A DNA stretch of 64,000 nucleotides from Dechloromonas agitata is5 (lineage in GTDB: Bacteria; Pseudomonadota; Gammaproteobacteria; Burkholderiales; Rhodocyclaceae): positions 1,116,001-1,180,000 of the forward strand of contig NZ_KI912532.1 in assembly GCF_000519045.1 (NCBI RefSeq). Reading direction: 5' to 3'. The position numbers were made by a program, and so were the translations under genes. The notes beneath the pieces were generated by a model. It saw only the letters and a program-made list of their open reading frames with translations. It ran no database searches and was not told the DNA's origin. Of this stretch, positions 42,742 through 51,103 are shown piece after piece. Within the stretch, counting starts at the first letter, position 1; each line of letters starts with the position of its first letter.

Positions 42742-44223
42742 TCAGGACTTCACCTTCCAGATGTTCATGTCGTTAACGTCGGCGAAAGTGAACCCTTCCT
42801 CGCGGAACAGGCGAAGGCAGCAGGCGACGATCTGATCATCGTAGCGCTGGCCGCGGTAGGCGGTGATTTCGTCCAGCGCGGCGTCGATGCCGAGGCCGGG
42901 GCGGTAGGGGCGGTAGAGATCGATGGCTTCGACGACGTCGGCGACGGTGATGATGCGGGCGCCAAGCATGATGGCCTCGCCCTGCAGGCCGCGCGGGTAG
43001 CCTGAACCGTCGAGGAGTTCGTGGTGCTGGTAGACCATCTCGGCCACTGGCCACGGGAAATCGACATTCTTCAGGATGTCGTAGCCGATGCGCGGATGGG
43101 CCTTGATCAGCGCGAATTCGATCTCGGGCAGGCGCCCCGGGTAGCTGAGGATTTCCGCCGGCACATGGATCTTGCCGATGTCGTGGATGGCGGCGGCCAG
43201 CCGGATGCCATGCACCGCGTCGTCCGACAGGCCGAGCGCGCGGGCCAGGTGTGTCGCCAGTTCGGACACCCGACGCTGATGGCCGGCGGTGTACGGGTCG
43301 CGCATTTCGATGGTTGCCGCAATCGCCTGGATGGCGTTTTCCATGCTCTGGTTCAGGCGGGTCAGATTGCGGCGGCTTTCCTCCTGCAGGCGCTCCCGCT
43401 CGCTGACATCCTGGATCGCACCGTCCCAGGCCGGGTTGCCTTCCTCGCCGGTGGCCGGTTTGGCGTTGAACAGGAGGTGCCGTTCGGCCTGGTCCGGTCC
43501 CCGCCAGTGCAGGGTCAGGTGCAGGCGTTCGCCACTTGCTGCCGCGGCGCGGAGGCCGTCCTCGAGCGCTTGGCGCTCGCGGACGGGGAAACCGGCGAAG
43601 AGGATTTCGGCGTTTTCCAGCAGGGTATCGGGCGAAACGCCGAGCACTTCGCGGCTGCCCCGGCTGGCGTAGGTCAGGCGCAGCGCGCCGTCCGGCTGCT
43701 GTTCGATTTCGAAGAGCAGTTCCGGCACGTTGTCGGCCATGCTCAGGAAGCGTTGCTGCGAGGTCAGGCGATCAAGGGTCGTTTCGATCAGCCCGGCCAA
43801 GCCGAGGTAGAGGCCCAGGCTGTCCTTGGTCAGCGGCTCCTCGCCGCTCAGACCGAGCACCATGACGTATTCGGTATGGCGGCGCCCGGCACCGAGTGGC
43901 AGAAAAGCCAGCGTGTAGCGGGCGGGCAGGGCGAGGTTGGCGGTGAGCAGGAAGCCGCTGTCGAAGACAGTGGCGATGCTGTCGGCACCGGTGCTTGCCA
44001 GTTGCCCGCAGAGTGCCGGATCGGCCGCGTCGCAGTGCAGCAGGCGGATCGAGCCGTCCGGGTTGCGGCTGGCGAAGGCAGCGAGGTCGATGGCAAAAAA
44101 GCGGCGGATCAGGCGGCCCAGTTGCAGCCAGATTTCCTGGTGCGACACCATGCCGCCGAGGTATTGCGCCGATTTGACGATGGCGGCGAGGGCCGCGTCG
44201 GGGGGCAGGCGTCTTTCGTTCAT
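42742..44223 (-). CDS. GAF-PAS-HD-GYP phosphodiesterase
   Basis: 493-residue cytosolic sensor. GAF-like domain (about 20-150), PAS (about 160-285) and C-terminal HD-GYP domain (about 295-480). The catalytic motifs HDIGKIHVP and HHELLDGSGYPRGL are intact, so hydrolysis of c-di-GMP is expected. It converges on hoxC with a 16-base gap. No transmembrane segment. A link to H2 sensing is suggested only by position. Confidence 0.9.
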   Translation of the reverse strand: MNERRLPPDAALAAIVKSAQYLGGMVSHQEIWLQLGRLIRRFFAIDLAAFASRNPDGSIRLLHCDAADPALCGQLASTGADSIATVFDSGFLLTANLALPARYTLAFLPLGAGRRHTEYVMVLGLSGEEPLTKDSLGLYLGLAGLIETTLDRLTSQQRFLSMADNVPELLFEIEQQPDGALRLTYASRGSREVLGVSPDTLLENAEILFAGFPVRERQALEDGLRAAAASGERLHLTLHWRGPDQAERHLLFNAKPATGEEGNPAWDGAIQDVSERERLQEESRRNLTRLNQSMENAIQAIAATIEMRDPYTAGHQRRVSELATHLARALGLSDDAVHGIRLAAAIHDIGKIHVPAEILSYPGRLPEIEFALIKAHPRIGYDILKNVDFPWPVAEMVYQHHELLDGSGYPRGLQGEAIMLGARIITVADVVEAIDLYRPYRPGLGIDAALDEITAYRGQRYDDQIVACCLRLFREEGFTFADVNDMNIWKVKS

Positions 44224-44226
44224 GGT

Positions 44227-45822
44227 TCAGCTCGCTTCCGTCGGCCGCAGGTAGAGGTGTTCGAGGAAGGCGTCCTCGAATTCGGGCCGGTGGGCCAGGT
44301 TGATCAGTTGGGCCTGCTGGCGCAAGCGGTTGGCCATGGCCTGCGCCTGGGTCGACAGCAGGAGGGCCGTCGCGCCGGCCGCCGCCGTGTTGCCAACCAG
44401 TTCGATGTGTGAGACCGGCACGCTGGGCAGCAGGCCGATTGCCTGGGCATTGGCGATATCCAGATAGCGCCCGAACAGGCCGGCGACGACGACGCGCTGC
44501 AGCGCAGCGAGCGGCAATCCGGCGACTGCGCTCAGGGCGGCGATGCCGGCGCCGACGGCCGCCTTGGCGCGCTGCAAGGCATCAATGTCGCGCAGGCCGA
44601 GGCTGAATTCCCGCTCGCCGACGGCGAAGGCGAAGTTTTTGGCACCCTCGGCGAACCTGCCCTTCGCATCGAGCCGCTGACGGCGGCGCAGGCAGGCGAC
44701 GAGGTCGACCAGGCCGGAACCGCACAGGCCGTGGGCGCAATCGTCGTCGAGCACCCGGAAGGCGAGCCCGCCGTCCGCCGTCTCGGCGACGCGGAACACG
44801 GCGCCCGCCTCGGCCGGCGTACCGCAGCTGCCGGCGCCGCTTTCGAAGGCCGGGCCGCCGGCCGTCGCCGTCACCCAGAGGTCACTGCCGGTCCATAGCG
44901 CGATTTCGGAATTGGTGCCGAAGTCGATGAAGAGGGCCGGGGCGCTGCCTTCGGTCAGCCGGCAGGCGACCAGCCCGGCGATCAGGTCGGAGCCGACGAA
45001 GCCGCCGAGGGGCGGCACCAGTTCGATCTGCGCCTGGCGGGCGATGCCCCAGGCCTGTGCCCAGGCTGCGCCGTCGATCGTGGTGCATTCCAACGGTGCC
45101 ATCCAGTAGGCCGGCTGCAGCAGCAGGTGGTGATTCCGATCGGCCAGCAGGGCGAGCATGGCGGTGTTGCCGACGACGGTGACCCGGCTGAAGGCGCGGC
45201 AGTCCAGCCCCTCGCGCCGGGCGACATCCGCGATCGCCTCGCCGATCGCATGGCGGGCGGCAAAGGCCAGCGCCTCGGCCACCTCGGGCCGTTGCGCCGC
45301 CATCAGGCGGGTCACCACATCGGACCCGAAGCGGCCTTGCGGATTCTTGCCCCAGCGCTCGGCCAGGCGCTGGCCGCTGGCCAGGCTATGGACGGCGATG
45401 GAGAGGTGGGTGGTGCCGAGATCCACTGCCGCGCCGACCGGATGGGACACGCCGGGCGGTGGCGGCCGGTCGGCAGCGAAGCCGGCCGGGGCGTAGGTCA
45501 GCCCTTCCGGCGGCGTGCGCCAGCCGGAAGGCGGCGGCGGGTTGAGGATCTCCACCGTCAGGTCGGTGGTCGGGCGCATCTGGCAGGCGAGGCGCTTGCC
45601 CTCGGTCAGGTCGCTTGCGCTGAGCTGGAACTGCTCGGCCGGCTGGTGCGGCCCGCCCTCGCCGCTCAGCAGGCGAACCTGGCACAGGCCGCAGGCGCCG
45701 TGGCCCAGGCAGGCGGAGCGTACCCGGTAGTCGCTGCGGTCGAGAATCTCGCGTAAGGAGGCACCGGGCCGGAAACTGAGCACATGCGGCTTGCCTTGCA
45801 CCAGGACGGTCAGGCGCGGCAT
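44227..45822 (-). CDS. RACE-type reductive activator of a corrinoid protein (ASKHA + [2Fe-2S])
   Basis: 531 residues. N-terminal plant-type [2Fe-2S] ferredoxin domain (about 1-95) with C38, C44, C47 and C80 (Cx5Cx2C...C). An ASKHA-type ATPase region follows (VDLGTTHLSIAV at about 133, FIDFGTNSEIAL, GLCGSGLVDLVACL). Proteins of this kind (DUF4445/RamA-like) reduce Co(II) corrinoids back to Co(I) at the cost of ATP in methyltransferase systems. It lies 5 bases after the UroD-like gene and completes a three-gene corrinoid cassette. Confidence 0.88.
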   Translation of the reverse strand: MPRLTVLVQGKPHVLSFRPGASLREILDRSDYRVRSACLGHGACGLCQVRLLSGEGGPHQPAEQFQLSASDLTEGKRLACQMRPTTDLTVEILNPPPPSGWRTPPEGLTYAPAGFAADRPPPPGVSHPVGAAVDLGTTHLSIAVHSLASGQRLAERWGKNPQGRFGSDVVTRLMAAQRPEVAEALAFAARHAIGEAIADVARREGLDCRAFSRVTVVGNTAMLALLADRNHHLLLQPAYWMAPLECTTIDGAAWAQAWGIARQAQIELVPPLGGFVGSDLIAGLVACRLTEGSAPALFIDFGTNSEIALWTGSDLWVTATAGGPAFESGAGSCGTPAEAGAVFRVAETADGGLAFRVLDDDCAHGLCGSGLVDLVACLRRRQRLDAKGRFAEGAKNFAFAVGEREFSLGLRDIDALQRAKAAVGAGIAALSAVAGLPLAALQRVVVAGLFGRYLDIANAQAIGLLPSVPVSHIELVGNTAAAGATALLLSTQAQAMANRLRQQAQLINLAHRPEFEDAFLEHLYLRPTEAS

Positions 45823-45827
45823 GGCCC

Positions 45828-46841
45828 CTATCCCCCGGCGTCGCAGGCGGCGAGCAGCGCCGCGATGTTGGCCGGGGCCGATTCGGGTGGAATCTCGCAG
45901 CCAGAGGAGAGGATGAACCGGCCCCGCTCGCGGCAGGCGTCGACCAGTTGCCGGGCGGCCAGCGTGATGCGTTCCGGGTGGGCATCGAGGAAATCAAGCG
46001 CCTTCAGGTTGCCGACCAGGCAGCTGTCGGGCAGCAGCCGGCAGGCTTCGGCAACGCTGACCTCGTAGTCGAAAGTGGCGATGTCGGCGCCGGCCGCCGG
46101 GTAGCTGGCGAGGATGGGCGCCGTCGGTCCGGCGATGTTGAGCCAGGTGGCCAGCGCGCCGGCCCGGCGCAGGGCGGCGAGCAGGCGTTGCAGGCGGGGC
46201 AGCAGCAATTGCCGGAAAAAGGCCGGTGGCACGACGGCCGGCGAGGCGGCCGGGTCGAATACGGTGACCAGATGGGCGCCGGCGGCGAGTTGGGCCTGGC
46301 CATAGCGGATGGCGCACGCGGTGGCGAAATCAAGGGCGGTTTCGTAGCGCTCCGGCATATCGGCCGCCAGGAAGAGGGCGTTCTCGATACCGTACAGCTG
46401 GGCGGCCAGCGTCATCGGGCCGAGCAGACAGCCGGTGAGCAGCACGCGGTCGCCGAGGCCAGCGCGCAGGGCTGCGATACCGCGCAGCATTTCCGGCAGG
46501 CGGCCGTCGGCCATGGGGTCGGGCAGGCGCAGCGCGCCGGCGTCGGCCTGCGCCGGCAGCACGTAATCGACGATTTCCGGGTATTGCGTGTCGTAAAAGC
46601 GGACGCGCGAGCCGAGCGCCTCGCTCTCGACGCAGAAATCCATGAAGGCGAAAACCGCGTCGCTCCGGTAATGCGCCTGCATGCGCAGTTGGCAGTCGGC
46701 CATCAGGGCGCCGCTCTGCTCGTAATCGCGCAGGCTGACGTTGCACAGGTGGGCGGCGTGGCCGAACAATTGCGGGGCGACCGGCGTCCGGTCGGCCGCC
46801 TGGCCGCGAATTGTCGCCAGCAGGCGTTCGTAGCCGTTCAT
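45828..46841 (-). CDS. UroD-superfamily methyltransferase-like protein
   Basis: 337 residues of the uroporphyrinogen decarboxylase fold, closest in pattern to MtaA/MtbA/CmuA-type cobamide methyltransferases (VTVFDPAASPAVVPPAFF; C-terminal FILSSGCEIPPESAP). These enzymes usually hold zinc through HxC plus a later Cys. Here the corresponding stretch reads LNIAGPT, so the His is N235 and the Cys is A237, while C315 is kept. The substrate cannot be assigned: it may use different zinc ligands or be a demethylase for an unknown methyl donor. Coupled by ATGA to the corrinoid protein. Confidence 0.82.
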   Translation of the reverse strand: MNGYERLLATIRGQAADRTPVAPQLFGHAAHLCNVSLRDYEQSGALMADCQLRMQAHYRSDAVFAFMDFCVESEALGSRVRFYDTQYPEIVDYVLPAQADAGALRLPDPMADGRLPEMLRGIAALRAGLGDRVLLTGCLLGPMTLAAQLYGIENALFLAADMPERYETALDFATACAIRYGQAQLAAGAHLVTVFDPAASPAVVPPAFFRQLLLPRLQRLLAALRRAGALATWLNIAGPTAPILASYPAAGADIATFDYEVSVAEACRLLPDSCLVGNLKALDFLDAHPERITLAARQLVDACRERGRFILSSGCEIPPESAPANIAALLAACDAGG

Positions 46842-47497
46842 GGCACCTCACCCTCGAGGCGTCGTTCGATGTAGCGCGCCCCGTCGAAGGCGTTCTCGGC
46901 GACGTAATCGACATCGAGTTCTGCCGCTGCGAACTGTTTCAGCGCGGCGCCGCCGGCCACCACCCAGACCGCATCCAGCCCATGGGCACGCAGCGCCGTG
47001 CGCACCCGGCGGACCTGCGGGACGATGGTGCTGATCAGGCCGCTGATCAGCACGCCGCGCGCCCCTTCCCGCGCCGTGGCGGCCACCAGGGTGTCGATCG
47101 GGCAATCGCGGCCGAGGTCGACCACGCGGTAACCCTTGCCGATCAGCACCATCTTGACGATGTTCTTGCCCAGGTCATGCACATCGCCTTCCAGCGTCGC
47201 GACGACCAGCGTGCCGCGGCGGTCGTCGCGCGGCAGGCCTTCCGGGTAGAGTTCGCGCACGACGGCGGAAACGGCGCGGCCGACCAGCATGATTTCGAGC
47301 AGGTTGAAGCTTTCGACCGTGCATTTGTCGTCCAGCCGGGACATGGCCGTTTCCAGCCCGGCGGTGACGATGGTTTCCGCCGGCAAGCCGGCCTGCCGAA
47401 GGCGGCGGGTTTCGGCCAGCGCAGCGGCGTGATCGCCGTCGAGCAGTGCGTCAATCAGTGCCCGGAGCGCGTCGGGTACGGCGGATGTGCCAGCCAT
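46838..47497 (-). CDS. Corrinoid (B12-binding) methyl-carrier protein
   Basis: 219 residues, MtaC/MtbC/MtvC-like. N-terminal helical cap (about 1-90, CTVESFNLLEIMLVGRAV) and C-terminal Rossmann B12 domain with EGDVHDLGKNIV (H107 as lower cobalt ligand), ISGLIST and a GGAAL loop. It carries a methyl group on cobalt between two methyltransferases. It is the first gene of the cassette. The 121-base upstream region shared with the J-domain gene is too short for a cobalamin riboswitch. Confidence 0.9.
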   Translation of the reverse strand: MAGTSAVPDALRALIDALLDGDHAAALAETRRLRQAGLPAETIVTAGLETAMSRLDDKCTVESFNLLEIMLVGRAVSAVVRELYPEGLPRDDRRGTLVVATLEGDVHDLGKNIVKMVLIGKGYRVVDLGRDCPIDTLVAATAREGARGVLISGLISTIVPQVRRVRTALRAHGLDAVWVVAGGAALKQFAAAELDVDYVAENAFDGARYIERRLEGEVP

Positions 47498-47618
47498 GGG
47501 GCCCTGCGAAACACGAGTCGGTCAGGACTCCAATATAGACCCGGGGCCAGGCCCGGGCAAGGCGGTGGCGGCCGCCCTTTGGTATCCTTGCCGGCTGGAT
47601 GACCGGAACGACTTCGCG

Positions 47619-48398
47619 ATGCCGAAAACGACCTATTACGATCTGCTGGGAATCGCCCCCGAGGCTGACCTGGACGCGATCAGCGCCGCTTACCTGCGCC
47701 GCGTGCGGGAAGTGGCGGCTGGCCAGGCGGACGACGCCGAGCTCAAGCTGCGCGCCAAGCTGCTCAAGCAGGCCTTCGACGTGCTGTCCGATGCCGAGCG
47801 CCGGGCGGCCTACGATGCCGGGCTGAACGGGCAGAGCAATCTCACCTTCCGCGCCGAGGCGCCCCTGCAGGTCGAGGTTGCGCTCGGCAGTTCGCGGCGC
47901 AACCCGGTGCGCATCCTGCTCACGGTCATTGCCACGCTGATGATCGTCGGCCTCGTGTTGCAGGTTGGCGTGATGTTCAACGCCTACCAGCGGGTCAATG
48001 ACACGGGCGCTGTCGATGCGGCAGCGCCGGTTGCCGAGAAGGCCTACCTGCAGGACGTCTACCAGACCTACGGCATCCGGGCGGCCAGCCGCGAGGAGGC
48101 GGAATTGCTGATTGCCGACCTCAAGCGCAAGGAATCCGCCGACCGCGAGGCGTCGGAACGCCAGCGCCAGGTCGAGGAACAGGAGCGTGCCCAGCGCCGT
48201 TTTGAGGAAGAGTCGCGCCGTCTCGGCGCACAGGTCACGGCTGCCAACCAGTGGGCCGAAGAAGAGGCCCGGCGGGCGCGGGAGGATGCCGAGCGCCGCA
48301 AGGAGGAGCAGGAGCGGCGGCAGCGGGAGGCCGAGCAGATGAAGCGCGAAGCCGAGATCGCCCGTTTCCGCTCGCGCCCGATGTCGGGCGACGAATGA
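47619..48398 (+). CDS. Degenerate J-domain membrane protein
   Basis: 259 residues. The N-terminal 70 residues follow the J-domain pattern (TTYYDLLGIAPEADLDAISA ... AFDVLSDAERRAAYD) but the HPD tripeptide needed to stimulate DnaK is missing; the loop reads REVAAGQADD. A transmembrane helix lies at about 107-128, then a long charged Glu/Arg-rich coiled coil (about 165-250). Possibly a structural or scaffolding role. It overlaps the lipoprotein gene by ATGA. Confidence 0.8.
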   Translation: MPKTTYYDLLGIAPEADLDAISAAYLRRVREVAAGQADDAELKLRAKLLKQAFDVLSDAERRAAYDAGLNGQSNLTFRAEAPLQVEVALGSSRRNPVRILLTVIATLMIVGLVLQVGVMFNAYQRVNDTGAVDAAAPVAEKAYLQDVYQTYGIRAASREEAELLIADLKRKESADREASERQRQVEEQERAQRRFEEESRRLGAQVTAANQWAEEEARRAREDAERRKEEQERRQREAEQMKREAEIARFRSRPMSGDE

Positions 48399-48733
48399 AG
48401 CAGCGCGCTCGGCGCAGCCTGGTGCTGTTGGCGTTGCTCGGCCTGGCCGCCTGCCAGCGGATCAGTGAACGCGATTTTGTCGGCGACTGGCAATCCGCCC
48501 GGGCGGTGACGCCGCTGCATCTGGCCGCCAATGGCGAGTGGGAATTGCGCCAGGCCGATGGGTCGGTGCTGCAATATGGCCTCTGGCGGGTCGAAGGTAA
48601 AACCCTCGTGTGGAGCGTGCGTCAGGGAGAGCGGGTGATCGACGACCCGACGCCGGTACTGGCCGTTGAACGGGATATGTTCAGCGTGCGCGAACGCGAC
48701 GGTGCGACCACCGTCTTCCGGCGTCTGCGCTAG
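48395..48733 (+). CDS. Small lipoprotein, function unknown
   Basis: 112 residues. Lipoprotein signal with lipobox LAAC (C20) after a basic start and an 11-residue hydrophobic core. The mature part (FVGDWQSARAVTPLHLAANG ... DMFSVRERDGATTVFRRLR) looks like a small beta-sheet lipocalin-like or META-like domain. Cotranscribed with the J-domain gene (4-base overlap). No family recognised. Confidence 0.75.
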   Translation: MKQRARRSLVLLALLGLAACQRISERDFVGDWQSARAVTPLHLAANGEWELRQADGSVLQYGLWRVEGKTLVWSVRQGERVIDDPTPVLAVERDMFSVRERDGATTVFRRLR

Positions 48734-48757
48734 GGCGCCATGTCCGGTGCCCGGCCG

Positions 48758-49153
48758 TCAGGCGGAAACCGGGTAGAGAAGATCCTGCGCCACCTCGAAC
48801 AACTCGCGCTCCTCGAAGCGTACATGATCGCGCAGCAGGTTGCCGAATTCGGCCAGCGTCGCCGCATCCGGCTGGCGCATGTGTTGGCACAGTTCGCGTA
48901 GCCGGGCATGCTCGGCGAGTGTGCGGGCGACCAGTTCATGCTGGCCGATGGCTTCCATCTGTTGCAGGATGCCCTCTTCCTCTCCGCGAAAATGCGCTTC
49001 GATGGTTTCCGGGCATTCTTCGAGGATGGTTGCCGCCGCCTGGGCAATCGCTTCGGGCGAGCCGGAGTCGGCAGCAAAGCTGGCCAGGCGGGCCAGCTTG
49101 AGGGAGTGGTGGTGTTCGCGCGAGTGTTGGAGCAGGGCAGCGTGACGTTTCAT
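48758..49153 (-). CDS. Hemerythrin-like diiron protein
   Basis: 131 residues of the HHE cation-binding family. Candidate ligands are visible in SREHHHS, ETIEAHFRGEEEGI, EHARLREL and RDHVRFEERELFE. Such proteins bind O2 or NO, or protect FeS clusters. It overlaps the NnrS-like gene by ATGA and, together with the DUF59 gene, forms a probable NO or iron-sulfur repair operon. Confidence 0.87.
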   Translation of the reverse strand: MKRHAALLQHSREHHHSLKLARLASFAADSGSPEAIAQAAATILEECPETIEAHFRGEEEGILQQMEAIGQHELVARTLAEHARLRELCQHMRQPDAATLAEFGNLLRDHVRFEERELFEVAQDLLYPVSA

Positions 49154-50217
49154 GAGGGACCTCCCGGGGCCTTGCTGCGAACCAGCGTCACCATCGTGGC
49201 GATGAAGACGATCAGCACGAGCCCGTTAGTGAGTGCTGCGTACTGACGCAGCGCAAAATGGTTGCCCAGGCCGCCCAGGATGCGTCCGGCCAGCGTCAGA
49301 TGCAGCAACGCCAGCGGCAGGTAGAGGGCCGGGTGATACGGAATCCGGATCCGGGTGACGGCCGGAAAGATGATCGGCGCATGGCCGAAGACCATCGCGA
49401 AGACAAAGCCGAGGCCGATGGCGTGCAGCGCGGCATCGCGCCACGGATGGCCGGGGGTGAGGGCGCCAGCCAGCCCGAGCAGGCCGGCGATGGCCAGCCA
49501 GACATAGCCGGAAAGCAGGCAGGCGGCGATGAAGCGGGTCAGCCCCGTGGTGCCGATGTTGCGCCGCGCGATGTCGTAGCGCAGCAGCCAGCCGGCCAGG
49601 GCGATCAGGCCGGCGGCCAGCAGGCGGTCGCTGCCGAGCGCCGCGGCGAACAGCAACAGGCCGACGAGGGCGATGAAAATCCGGCGGGCCGCTGGCGGTG
49701 TCGGCAGGAAGCGGGTCAGCTCGAGGCGTTCGCCGGCGATGGTCAGGACCAGGAAGAGCAGCCACCAGGGTACGGCGCCGCCGACATCGCCACCCAACAG
49801 CCAGGCCAGGTTGCCGACCAGCCAGCAGGCAGCGCCGAGAGCGAGGACGACGGTGAACACCGCCTTCTGGCGTTGCCAGGCAACGAGGCTGGCGGCGATC
49901 AGGCCGAGGGCGGCCAGGCTGCCGAACACTTGCCCGGCGAGCAGCGGGGCGCCGGCCAGCAGCATCACCCCGCTGGCCCCGGCGGCAAGCGGTGCCAGAT
50001 AGGCCCAGCGCTGGCTGATGGCGACCGCCCGTTCGAGGCTGATTACCGTACCGAAGAAGGCAGCGATCATCAGCGGGCCATGCACTCCCGCCGCTTGCGC
50101 GGCCGGGGTCGGTACGTGCCAGTCGAGGCGGGCGAGACCGGCCAGCACGCCGCCGAGCAGCGACAGCATGCCGAAGAAGAGCAGGGGAAGGCGCCCGCCG
50201 GGCTTCACATCGGCCAT
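49150..50217 (-). CDS. NnrS-like multi-helix membrane protein
   Basis: 355 residues with about 12 hydrophobic helices. Histidines in HGPLMIAAFFGTVISLERA and HAIGLGFVFAMVFGHAP resemble the heme/copper-binding pattern of NnrS proteins, which ease nitrosative stress. The family assignment is by pattern only. It is situated between the hemerythrin and the DUF59 gene, three bases after the latter. Confidence 0.7.
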   Translation of the reverse strand: MADVKPGGRLPLLFFGMLSLLGGVLAGLARLDWHVPTPAAQAAGVHGPLMIAAFFGTVISLERAVAISQRWAYLAPLAAGASGVMLLAGAPLLAGQVFGSLAALGLIAASLVAWQRQKAVFTVVLALGAACWLVGNLAWLLGGDVGGAVPWWLLFLVLTIAGERLELTRFLPTPPAARRIFIALVGLLLFAAALGSDRLLAAGLIALAGWLLRYDIARRNIGTTGLTRFIAACLLSGYVWLAIAGLLGLAGALTPGHPWRDAALHAIGLGFVFAMVFGHAPIIFPAVTRIRIPYHPALYLPLALLHLTLAGRILGGLGNHFALRQYAALTNGLVLIVFIATMVTLVRSKAPGGPS

Positions 50218-50220
50218 GGC

Positions 50221-50547
50221 TCAGCCAGCATCATGCTCGCTCCAGCCCAGGCGCATGCGGCACTGTTCGCTCATCATCGATGGCTCCCAGGGCGGATTCC
50301 AGACGACGCGGATGTCGGCCTCGTAGTCGGCCGGCAGCACACGTGCCAGTTCGGCGTAGGCATCGTCGAGGATCATGTCGCCCATCGGGCAGGCCGGCGA
50401 GGTCATGGTCATTTCCACCCGCAGCAACTTGTCGTCGAAGGCGATGCTGTACACCAAGCCGAGGTCGACGATGTTGGCGCCGATCTCGGGATCGGCCACG
50501 TGGCGCAAGGCGGCACGGATGGATTCGATGTCGGGCGGGGGGCTCAT
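50221..50547 (-). CDS. DUF59/MIP18-type iron-sulfur assembly protein
   Basis: 108 residues of the SufT/PaaD-like family that helps mature FeS proteins. Typical core: ALRHVADPEIGANIVDLGLV and the conserved cysteine in TSPACPMGDMI. It is the first gene of a three-gene minus-strand operon with the NnrS-like and hemerythrin genes, divergent from nikR. Confidence 0.88.
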   Translation of the reverse strand: MSPPPDIESIRAALRHVADPEIGANIVDLGLVYSIAFDDKLLRVEMTMTSPACPMGDMILDDAYAELARVLPADYEADIRVVWNPPWEPSMMSEQCRMRLGWSEHDAG

Positions 50548-50638
50548 CGGGGCGGTATCCGGACGGGAAACGTTAGAATGCGATCAGGTCATCCTAGCAG
50601 CGCTGAAGCCGTACGTATTTAGCAAGGAGCAAATTTGC

Positions 50639-51103
50639 ATGGAACGTTTCACCATTTCGCTCGATGAGTCGCTCGCCCGGCAGTTCGACCAACTGATCGC
50701 CGGGCGTGGCTACAGCAACCGTTCCGAAGCAGTGCGCGACCTGATCCGCGGCGCCATCGAGGGCGACCGGCAACGTGAGACGCCGGCCGGCCACTGCGTC
50801 GCCAACCTGTCCTACGTTTACAACCACCACGAGCGCGAACTGGCCGAGCGCCTGACCGGCTTGCAGCACGACCACCACGACCTGACGGTGGCCGCCATGC
50901 ACACCCATCTTGATCACGACAATTGCCTGGAGACCGTCATCCTCAAGGGCGCAGCGGCCGATGTCCGGCACTTCGCCGATGCGCTGATGGCCGAGCGGGG
51001 CGTGCGCCACGGCAAGCTCAATGTCATTGCGCTGGAAGCCGAGCATCACCATGCCCACGACGCGCACGGCGAAGCCCATGTCCACTACCGTCCCGCCCGC
51101 TGA
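50639..51103 (+). CDS. nikR: Nickel-responsive repressor NikR
   Basis: Ribbon-helix-helix repressor (154 residues). DNA-binding N-terminus MERFTISLDESLARQFDQLI. The nickel site matches E. coli NikR with a one-residue shift: H77, H88, H90 and C96 (HTHLDHDNC). A histidine-rich tail (HHHAHDAHGEAHVH) may hold extra metal. RBS AAGGAG is 10 bases upstream. The 3' end overlaps hoxJ by 26 bases. A NikR-like palindrome lies in the hoxN promoter, 1.4 kb downstream. Confidence 0.94.
   Translation: MERFTISLDESLARQFDQLIAGRGYSNRSEAVRDLIRGAIEGDRQRETPAGHCVANLSYVYNHHERELAERLTGLQHDHHDLTVAAMHTHLDHDNCLETVILKGAAADVRHFADALMAERGVRHGKLNVIALEAEHHHAHDAHGEAHVHYRPAR

Noticed and set aside
47498..47618. Cobalamin riboswitch before the corrinoid cassette
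   Set aside because: Only 121 bases are available and no B12-box-like sequence was seen.
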